Origin: Lachnospiraceae bacterium
Lineage (GTDB): Bacteria > Bacillota > Clostridia > Lachnospirales > Lachnospiraceae
Assembly: GCA_017513125.1 (NCBI GenBank)
Contig: JAFWDI010000001.1
Span: 1-64,000, forward strand
DNA length: 64,000 bases
Reading direction: 5' to 3'
The notes below the pieces were generated by a model. The model saw only the letters and a list, made by a program, of their open reading frames with translations. It made no database searches and was not told the DNA's origin. The position numbers and the translations under genes were made by a program. How positions within the stretch are numbered: position 1 is the stretch's first letter; each line of letters opens with the position of its first letter. Positions 57,755 to 64,000 of this stretch are shown in pieces.

Positions 57755-58680
57755 GCGTTCCTTCCGTGGAAAAATCCCGTTATGTACAGCTCCCGGCAAA
57801 TGCCGCGGAGCTCCTTCATGCAGGCGCGGGCCGCCTGCTCGTCCGCGAAGATACCGAAAACGGACGGGCCGCTGCCGCTCATCATGGCGCCTGCGGCTCC
57901 ATGGGCCTTCATGCAGGCCCTGATCTCTCCGATCTGCGGGTGTGCTTCCTCTGCGACGGGTTCCAGAACATTTCCCATCCGTCCGCACATCCGCTCCCTG
58001 TCACCGGCGGCGATCGCGTCCACGATCCCGTCAATGTCGGGATGCGCGATCTCCAGTTTCTCCGCCGCTTCGTCATATCGGCCGTAAGCCCAGACCGTCG
58101 ACACGCCGAACGACGGCTTCGCCAGGAGGAGGAACCCTCCGGGCGCGGGCGGAAGCGGCGTCAGCACTTCCCCGATCCCCTCCGCCAGGGCGGTCCCGCC
58201 CATGATGCAGTAGGGCACGTCCGCCCCGAGCCTTTTGCCGCGCGCCATCAGATCCTCAGCCGGCAGCCCCAGGCCGAACAGTTCGTTCACGGCCAGGAGC
58301 ACCGCCGCGGCGTCCGTGCTGCCGCCGGCCAGCCCCGCCGCGACCGGGATCTGCTTTTTCAGCGTGATCCGGATCCCGCAGCCGCCGACCGTCTCGCGGC
58401 CGGGTTCCGTGCAGTCCCCGAACTCGTCCGCCAGCATCTTCGCGGCCCTCCAGGCGAGGTTCTGCTCCTGCTCCTCCGGCAGGAATCGCGCCCCGTCCGA
58501 AACCGCGAGCCGGATGCCGGGTTCCGGGTCCTTCGCGGCCGTCACATCGTCGGCCAGCCCGATCGTCTGCATGACCATCCGAAGCTCATGATAGCCGTCG
58601 GCCCTGCGGCCCGTAATGTCCAGCCCGAGATTGATCTTCGCGCGGGCTTTTCTCGTGATCTCGTTTCTCTGTGCCGTCAT
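57751..58680 (-). CDS. ispE: 4-diphosphocytidyl-2-C-methyl-D-erythritol kinase
   Basis: The 309-residue GHMP kinase acts in the MEP isoprenoid pathway. KARAKINLGLDITGRRADGYHEL at the N-terminus, the ATP motif PVAAGLAGGSTDAAAVL and the C-terminal MMSGSGPSVFGIF are diagnostic. It overlaps the sigma-like gene by 4 bases upstream and the GntR gene downstream by 4. Confidence 0.97.
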   Translation of the reverse strand: MTAQRNEITRKARAKINLGLDITGRRADGYHELRMVMQTIGLADDVTAAKDPEPGIRLAVSDGARFLPEEQEQNLAWRAAKMLADEFGDCTEPGRETVGGCGIRITLKKQIPVAAGLAGGSTDAAAVLLAVNELFGLGLPAEDLMARGKRLGADVPYCIMGGTALAEGIGEVLTPLPPAPGGFLLLAKPSFGVSTVWAYGRYDEAAEKLEIAHPDIDGIVDAIAAGDRERMCGRMGNVLEPVAEEAHPQIGEIRACMKAHGAAGAMMSGSGPSVFGIFADEQAARACMKELRGICRELYITGFFHGRNA

Positions 58681-59483
58681 GCGTCCTCCGGTCCGCCAAA
58701 CAGCGAGGGGTCAGCTCCGAACTTCCCCTCTTCCATCGCGTTCACGGCGTCCAGCACCATGCCCATGATCTCCTCGACGCGGGCGGGCTCCATCTGCAGA
58801 TGCTCCGCGAGCTCTTCCATCGTCGCCGGCCTGCCGAGCGCCTCGGACAGTTCGTTCGAAGCGGTCAGCAGGAGGTTCGCCTGCTCCGCGAGCTTCTCGC
58901 TCATCCCTTCAAACTCGAACTCGTCCACGATAAGTGCATCCAGGCCTTCGCGGATCTTCGCCGCGATGTGGCTGTCCAGGTCGCCGCCCTCGTAAGCCGC
59001 GAGCGCTTCCATCAGCAGCATGTTCGCCTCCTGGATCAGATCCGGTTCGGCAATGCCCCGGCCCGCGTACGTCTCGGCGATCCGCAGGGCCAGAGCCAGC
59101 TTTCCCTCGGTCAGGCGGCCGAACGCCTCCCGGTCTCCGGCCAGCATGAGCGCGGCCAGTTCCGCCTCCTCGTCCGCGGTCAGTCCGGCGATCCCGCCCA
59201 GGTCCTCCAGATAGAGTTCCTTCAGCAGGCTGCCGTCCTCCGACAGCGCGTCTTCCTGCCGTGAGGCAGCCAGCGCGCCGGCCGCCGCGGCGTTCTTTTC
59301 ATGTCCGGCGACTTCGATCCCCTCGATCTCGAGATAGTGGTAGACCAGCTCCCACTGATCGGGCGTCAGACCGGGAAGGTCCGCGATCTGCCGCACCCGC
59401 TCCATGGAAATGCTGCCGCCGAGGCTCTTCGCCTCCGCGAGCACTCCCGCGAGCGCCTCTCCGAAACGTTCCGGGCTCAGCAT
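58677..59483 (-). CDS. Truncated sigma-70-like protein lacking region 4
   Basis: The 268-residue protein has an N-terminal helical part (GLTPDQWELVYHYLEIEGIEV, like the region 1.1 fold of RpoD), a core-binding region 2-like segment (ALRIAETYAGRGIAEPDLIQEANMLLMEAL, about 128-158), and region 3 (NELSEALGRPATMEELAEHLQ). The aromatic promoter-melting and -10 recognition residues of region 2 are not present, and there is no region 4. It may bind RNA polymerase without recognising promoters. It overlaps ppi and ispE, so it is co-expressed with them. Confidence 0.75.
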   Translation of the reverse strand: MLSPERFGEALAGVLAEAKSLGGSISMERVRQIADLPGLTPDQWELVYHYLEIEGIEVAGHEKNAAAAGALAASRQEDALSEDGSLLKELYLEDLGGIAGLTADEEAELAALMLAGDREAFGRLTEGKLALALRIAETYAGRGIAEPDLIQEANMLLMEALAAYEGGDLDSHIAAKIREGLDALIVDEFEFEGMSEKLAEQANLLLTASNELSEALGRPATMEELAEHLQMEPARVEEIMGMVLDAVNAMEEGKFGADPSLFGGPEDA

Positions 59484-60001
59484 GTCTCCGGCTCCGGATA
59501 TTCGATGCCGAACGTCTCCACGGTCACCTTTTTCATGACCTGCGGAGTCTGCGGCCTGTCGTTCCAGTCCGTGGGGACCTTCGCGATGCGGTCGACCGCT
59601 TCCATGCCTTCGGTCACCTTTCCGAACGCGGCGTAGTCACCGTCCAGATGCGGGGACTTCGCGTGCATGATGAAAAACTGCGATCCCGCCGAATCCGGGA
59701 TCATCGTGCGCGCCATCGAGAGCACGCCGACGTCATGCTTCAGGTCGTTGCGGAAACCGTTCGAGGAGAACTCGCCGCGGATCTCATAGCCCGGGCCGCC
59801 CATGCCGGTCCCGTCCGGGCAGCCGCCCTGAATCATAAATCCGGGGATGACCCTGTGGAAGATCAGGCCGTCATAGTAGCCCTTCTTCACCAGGCTGATG
59901 AAATTGTTCACGGTGTTCGGGGCCACGTCGGGGTACAGTTCCGCGCGAATCACGCCTCCGTCCGCCATCTCGATCGTCACCACGGGGTACTTTTTATCCA
60001 T
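59477..60001 (-). CDS. Peptidyl-prolyl cis-trans isomerase, cyclophilin type
   Basis: The 174-residue single-domain cyclophilin has YYDGLIFHRVIPGFMIQGG, GSQFFIMH and FGKVTEGMEAVDRI, all core motifs. There is no signal peptide, so it is cytoplasmic. The start at 60001 follows GGAGG; a longer reading from 60043 lacks a site. It overlaps the sigma-like gene by 7 bases and is the first gene of this operon. Confidence 0.95.
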   Translation of the reverse strand: MDKKYPVVTIEMADGGVIRAELYPDVAPNTVNNFISLVKKGYYDGLIFHRVIPGFMIQGGCPDGTGMGGPGYEIRGEFSSNGFRNDLKHDVGVLSMARTMIPDSAGSQFFIMHAKSPHLDGDYAAFGKVTEGMEAVDRIAKVPTDWNDRPQTPQVMKKVTVETFGIEYPEPETC

Positions 60002-60072
60002 AATGATGTTCCTCCGGTCATTGGAAAAATGATATAACTTCATTTAAACACGAAAAAGAAGAAAAAGCGGCA

Positions 60073-60101
60073 TTGAACCCTTTTCCTTAAAATGGTATTT
60101 T
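60073..60101 (+). promoter_or_regulatory. Putative promoter of the DUF1015 gene
   Basis: TTGAAC (60073-60078), a 17-base spacer and TATTTT (60096-60101) lie about 55 bases before the start. A TATGAT further downstream is an alternative -10. Confidence 0.45.
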
Positions 60102-60154
60102 AACATAGTTACATTGTCTTTACTATGATTTTTAAGACTTCGGAGGATGCGCGA

Positions 60155-61429
60155 ATGACCGGTCTCTGGTCTGAACTCGGCTTCCGGCCGGCGGATATCC
60201 TGATCCCCGCCGGCTGCGATATGAGCAAATGGAGCGTCGTTGCCTGCGACCAGTTCACTTCCCAGCCCGACTACTGGGACCGTGTGGAAGAGTTCGTGGG
60301 TGACGCTCCGTCGACCCTGCGCATCACTCTGCCCGAGATCCGGCTCGACCGGCCCGACACCGAGGAGCGCATCGACGCGATCCACCGCACGATGGACGAG
60401 TATCTGGACCGGGGCCTGTTCACCTGTTACCCCGACAGCCTGATCTACGTGGAGCGCCGTCTCTCGGACGGACTGATTCGCCCGGGCCTGGTGGGCGCCG
60501 TCGATCTGGAGCAGTACGATTACTCCGAAGACGCGAACGGCCTGGTCCGCGCGACCGAGGCCGTCGTTCCGAAGCGTCTGCCTCCGCGCATCGCGGTCCG
60601 CAGAGGCTCCGCCCTGGAGCTCCCCCACGTTCTTATGCTGATCGACGATCCGGAAAAGACCGTCCTCGAGCCGCTTGCGGCGGAGAAGGACCGGATGCGG
60701 ATGGTCTATCATTTCGACCTGATGGAGCGCGGCGGCTCCATCCGCGGCTACCTGCTGCCGGACGACCTGAAGGAAAGGACCGCCCGTGCGCTCGCCGCGC
60801 TGGCGGACCGGGATCGCTTTAACGAGCGTTTCGGCACGCACGACCTGGATCCGCTCCTGTTCGCGGTCGGCGACGGAAACCACTCGCTGGCGTCCGCGAA
60901 GGAGGTCTATAAGTCCGTAAAGGGTACGCCGGACGAACCGTTCGCACGGTTCTCTCTGGTCGAAGTCGGAAACCTCTGTGACGATTCGCTCGTGTTCGAC
61001 GCGATCAACCGCGTCGTGTTCGACGTCGATCCGGAGGCGCTGCTCAGGGCCCTGACCGAACACTATCCGAACGCCTACTACGGGCTGGGCGAGGGACATT
61101 CGTTCACCTACTGCCTCGGCGGCGAGGAAGGCATGATCACGATTCCGGACCCGGAAGCGGAGCTGCCGATCGCCACCCTGCAGAACTTCCTCGATCACTA
61201 CACCGAGGAGCACGGCGGCCGCATCGATTACATCCACGGCGCGAATGTCGTCCGCAGCCTGAGTCTTCAGTCCGGGACCATCGGCTTCATTCTCCCCTCG
61301 ATCGATAAGGAGAGCCTGTTCCGCACGGTCGTGTTCGAGGGAAAGCTTCCCCGGAAGACCTTCTCCATGGGCCAGGCGAACGATAAGCGCTATTATCTCG
61401 AGGCGCGGCGGATCACCGCGGGCGGCTGA
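60155..61429 (+). CDS. DUF1015 family protein
   Basis: The 424-residue protein from the ATG at 60155 (GGAGG nine bases before it) matches the DUF1015 family by FAVGDGNHSLASAKEVY, YIHGANVVRSLSLQSGTIGFILP and KLPRKTFSMGQANDKRYYLEARRI. The family is widespread in anaerobes; a role in serine/D-3-phosphoglycerate metabolism has been proposed for relatives, but the function is not established here. It is monocistronic and divergent from ppi. Confidence 0.88.
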   Translation: MTGLWSELGFRPADILIPAGCDMSKWSVVACDQFTSQPDYWDRVEEFVGDAPSTLRITLPEIRLDRPDTEERIDAIHRTMDEYLDRGLFTCYPDSLIYVERRLSDGLIRPGLVGAVDLEQYDYSEDANGLVRATEAVVPKRLPPRIAVRRGSALELPHVLMLIDDPEKTVLEPLAAEKDRMRMVYHFDLMERGGSIRGYLLPDDLKERTARALAALADRDRFNERFGTHDLDPLLFAVGDGNHSLASAKEVYKSVKGTPDEPFARFSLVEVGNLCDDSLVFDAINRVVFDVDPEALLRALTEHYPNAYYGLGEGHSFTYCLGGEEGMITIPDPEAELPIATLQNFLDHYTEEHGGRIDYIHGANVVRSLSLQSGTIGFILPSIDKESLFRTVVFEGKLPRKTFSMGQANDKRYYLEARRITAGG

Positions 61430-61749
61430 CCCGGAAGGAGAGCCGCGGAAGGATCCCCGGGGCCGTACGGCGCTCGGAGCGCGCGTTCACGATTTGTTCA
61501 TAAATGCTTCTCTGTTCTTTCACAGCTTTCTGGTTATTTCTTAAAACAGGGGTTTTATACTGTAATCACAGAGCAAGATTTTTTCATTTTCATTTTTTCC
61601 GGTTTATAAGTGAACGCTTATAAATTCTCCTTCCTTTTACTGCAATATGCGATAAGAAGGCCCTCCGTTTCCGGAGGGTCTTCTTACGTCTTCTTTTCCG
61701 ATCGCCGGCGGCGTATGCGCGCCGCGTCCCGGGACTCTGTCCGCGCGGG
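61430..61749. other. 320-base gap between the DUF1015 gene and glnA
   Basis: No gene is seen. The gap contains an A+T-rich stretch with a possible plus-strand TATACT (61556-61561), a perfect hairpin TTTATAAG-TGAACG-CTTATAAA (61603-61624), and a terminator hairpin (61654-61686). A short plus-strand RNA of about 120 bases is possible but unproven. Confidence 0.5.
61654..61686. terminator. Bidirectional terminator downstream of glnA
   Basis: The stem AAGAAGGCCCTCCG/CGGAGGGTCTTCTT with a 4-base loop has A-rich and T-rich sides, so it can act in both directions; it lies 64 bases after the glutamine synthetase stop. Confidence 0.75.
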
Positions 61750-63864
61750 TCACACCTCGAACATCAGGTCGCCGTAGGACGGCATCGGCCAGAGTTCCTT
61801 ATCGACGATCATTTCCAGCTCGTCGACAGGTTTCCGCAGCGCCTCCATGGCAGGGACCACTTTATCGCGGAACGCAAATGCCTGTTCCTTAAAGTCCGCC
61901 ATGGCCGCACACTCCGCGCTGATCTTTTTCAGTGCGTTCAGCGCGCGCTGCGATTCCGCGAGGAGCGCCGACGACTCGATCAGCAGCTCTTTCTGCGCGG
62001 AGACGTCCGCCTCGGCGCAGGCGTCCGCGACGCAGCTCATGGCGCTGCCGAGCTCGCCGCACCACCCGATGACCGCGGGGATGATGCTCTTCCCCGCCAT
62101 ATCGATCATGGTCTTCGCTTCGATATTAATGCTCTTCGCGTACGTCTCGTACATGATCTCCACGCGGGAGTCGAGCTCGGGCTTCGTAAAGACGCCGAAC
62201 TTCTCGAAGAGTCTGACCGCCTTCTCCGAGCGGAGCACCTCGATCGCGTCCACCATCGAAGGAATGTTCGGAAGACCGCGGCGTGCGGCTTCCTCGAGCC
62301 ACTCCTCGGAATAGCCGTTTCCGTTAAAGATGATCCTGCTGTGCTCGCTCAGATAACGCACGGTCAGGTCATGGACCGCCTGGTCGAAATCATCGGCGTA
62401 CTCCAGAATGTCCGCGGCTTCCTTAAACGCCTCGGCTGTGATCGTGTTCAGGATCGTGTTCGTCGTCGCCACGGTATCGGAAGAGCCGACCATGCGGAAC
62501 TCGAACTTATTCCCGGTGAACGCGAACGGCGACGTGCGGTTCCGGTCGGTCGCGTCCTTCGTAAACACGGGCAGGTGGCTCGCGCCGGTACTCAGGACTT
62601 CGCGGCGGATGCTTTCGGTCGCCTCGCCCTTATAGATCAGCTGTTCAATGATATCCTGCAGCTGCTCGCCGAGGAACACCGAGATGACCGCGGGCGGGGC
62701 CTCGTTCGAGCCGAGGCGGTGGTCATTGCCCACGTTCGCCGCGGAGAAGCGCAGCAGATCCGCGTGTTCGTCGATCGCCTTCAGGATACAGGCCAGGATC
62801 AGCAGAAACTGCTTATTCTGGTGAGGGGTCTTGCCCGGCTTAAAGAGGTTGATCCCGTCGTTCGTGGTCAGCGACCAGTTATTATGCTTTCCGGATCCGT
62901 TCACGCCTGCGAAAGGCTTCTCGTGCAGCAGGCACGCGAGCCCCTGGTCCTCGGCGACCTTCTTCAGGGTCTCCATGACGATCTGGTTCGCGTCGACGGC
63001 GATATTCGCCTCGCAGTAGATCGTGGCCAGCTCATGCTGCGCCGGCGCGGCCTCGTTATGCTCGGTCTTCGACATGACGCCCATCTTCCAGAGCTCCACG
63101 TTCACCGCGTGCATGAACTCGCCGATGCGCTTCGGGATGCGGCCGAAATAGTGGTCGTCCATCTCCTGGCCCTTCGGCGGCATGGCGCCGAACAGCGTGC
63201 GGCCCGCATAGATCAGGTCTTTCCGCTGCATGTACTTCGCGCGGTCTACGATAAAATACTCCTGCTCCGGGCCCACGGAAGGCGTCACATGCTTCGAAGT
63301 CGTGTTCCCGAACAGGCGGATGATCCGCATGCTCTGCTCGTCGATGCACTCCATCGACCGCAGCAGCGGGGTCTTCACGTCGAGCGCCTCGCCGGTGTAG
63401 GAGCAGAACGCGGTCGGGATGCAGAGCACCTTTCCGGTCGAATCCTCGCGGATGAACGCCCGCGAGGTGATGTCCCAGGTCGTGTAGCCGCGTGCCTCGA
63501 AGGTCGAGCGGATGCCGCCCGAAGGGAAGGACGAGGCGTCCGGCTCACCCTTGATCAGCTCTTTCCCGGAGAACTCGACGATGCCGTGGTCATGCCGCGG
63601 GATCGACACGAACGAGTCGTGCTTCTCCGCGGTCGTGCCGCTTAAGGGGCGGAACCAGTGCGTGTAATGTGTCGCGCCCTTCTCGATCGCCCAGTCCTTC
63701 ATGGCGTTCGCGACGACGTCAGCCGCTTCCATCGAGAGGTCGGTCCCCTCCTCGATGGCCTGGACCACCTCGTTAAACACCTTCTTCGGAAGGCGCTCGC
63801 GCATGACGGACTTGCTGAATACGTAAGTTCCGAAGATCTCGCTGACATTGACCGGTTCGATCAT
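61750..63864 (-). CDS. glnN: Glutamine synthetase type III
   Basis: The 704-residue type III enzyme makes glutamine from glutamate and ammonia, forming a dodecamer. Signatures are [23 protein letters not shown] and [22 protein letters not shown]. It is much longer than type I (about 450 residues), as expected. TTAGGAGGAAACACAG precedes the ATG. It is a single gene; the promoter lies in the last 135 bases of the window but no clear -35 is seen, though a TATTAT-type -10 lies near 63910. Confidence 0.97.
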   Translation of the reverse strand: MIEPVNVSEIFGTYVFSKSVMRERLPKKVFNEVVQAIEEGTDLSMEAADVVANAMKDWAIEKGATHYTHWFRPLSGTTAEKHDSFVSIPRHDHGIVEFSGKELIKGEPDASSFPSGGIRSTFEARGYTTWDITSRAFIREDSTGKVLCIPTAFCSYTGEALDVKTPLLRSMECIDEQSMRIIRLFGNTTSKHVTPSVGPEQEYFIVDRAKYMQRKDLIYAGRTLFGAMPPKGQEMDDHYFGRIPKRIGEFMHAVNVELWKMGVMSKTEHNEAAPAQHELATIYCEANIAVDANQIVMETLKKVAEDQGLACLLHEKPFAGVNGSGKHNNWSLTTNDGINLFKPGKTPHQNKQFLLILACILKAIDEHADLLRFSAANVGNDHRLGSNEAPPAVISVFLGEQLQDIIEQLIYKGEATESIRREVLSTGASHLPVFTKDATDRNRTSPFAFTGNKFEFRMVGSSDTVATTNTILNTITAEAFKEAADILEYADDFDQAVHDLTVRYLSEHSRIIFNGNGYSEEWLEEAARRGLPNIPSMVDAIEVLRSEKAVRLFEKFGVFTKPELDSRVEIMYETYAKSINIEAKTMIDMAGKSIIPAVIGWCGELGSAMSCVADACAEADVSAQKELLIESSALLAESQRALNALKKISAECAAMADFKEQAFAFRDKVVPAMEALRKPVDELEMIVDKELWPMPSYGDLMFEV

Positions 63865-64000
63865 CTGTGTTTCCTCCTAAAAGAATGCGCACAAAAAAAG
63901 TTGCGACCATAATAGCACAGAATACGCGGGGATTTGTATATTTGACCGAAATCTTTTAAAAAACGTCTTATTTCCGTGCGAGTCAGGCGGTTTTACTTGT

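Overview
The window is about 62% G+C chromosomal DNA from a Gram-positive anaerobe, most likely a high-G+C member of the Lachnospiraceae/Eubacteriales. The evidence is gene order and gene type: the rpsL-rpsG-fusA-tuf operon, hemZ next to hisS-aspS, mcsA-mcsB-clpC-radA, a single-chain clostridial PurL, type III glutamine synthetase, cohesin and dockerin domains, GGAGG ribosome-binding sites, and many lipoprotein ABC transporters. There is no phage, transposase, rRNA or CRISPR array; one tRNA gene (Trp) is present. Most genes lie on the minus strand.

Layout. 1-5.0 kb: partial purL and two cobalamin lower-ligand genes (cobT and a double-domain cobU). 5.0-8.8 kb: tRNA-Trp, the azlCD branched-chain amino acid exporter, a YczE-like membrane protein, a nitrilase-family enzyme and two small unknown proteins. 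8.9-13.4 kb (plus strand): an amino acid ABC importer with two paralogous binding proteins, then a DMT-family exporter. 13.4-19.9 kb: an ABC exporter, a sodium:amino acid symporter, a ROK kinase divergent from a family 1 glycosidase (probably a 6-phospho-beta-glucosidase), and a von Willebrand A protein. 20-28.2 kb: a stress/proteostasis operon (GntR regulator, mcsA, mcsB, clpC, an unknown protein, radA, a macrodomain-HTH fusion) with a clear promoter and a palindromic operator. 28.3-32.9 kb: a metallo-beta-lactamase/rubredoxin fusion, a membrane-anchored cohesin protein and a dockerin-tagged cell-wall glucosaminidase. 32.9-41.1 kb: glyA, then a run from a glyoxalase-II-like protein through a phosphatase, hemZ, an acyl-ACP thioesterase and hisS to aspS. 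41.1-48.1 kb: a PotABCD-like ABC transporter joined to a GH63-like glycosidase and an LspA-like protein. 48.3-53.1 kb: the str operon, in which tuf carries an in-frame TAG, followed by a nested inverted-repeat block. 53.2-55 kb (plus strand): a small membrane protein and an AraC regulator. 55-60 kb: a tightly overlapping operon of a cyclophilin, a truncated sigma-like protein, ispE, a FadR-type GntR regulator, ddl and a nucleotidyltransferase. 60.1-64 kb: a DUF1015 protein and type III glutamine synthetase.

The most interesting items are: the matched cohesin and dockerin genes side by side outside any cellulosome context; the nonsense codon in the elongation factor Tu gene; a GntR-type regulator with its own operator at the head of the mcs-clpC operon, where CtsR is expected; the sigma-like protein lacking region 4; the macrodomain-HTH fusion; the double CobU; and a strong depletion of the tetranucleotide CAAG/CTTG across the window.
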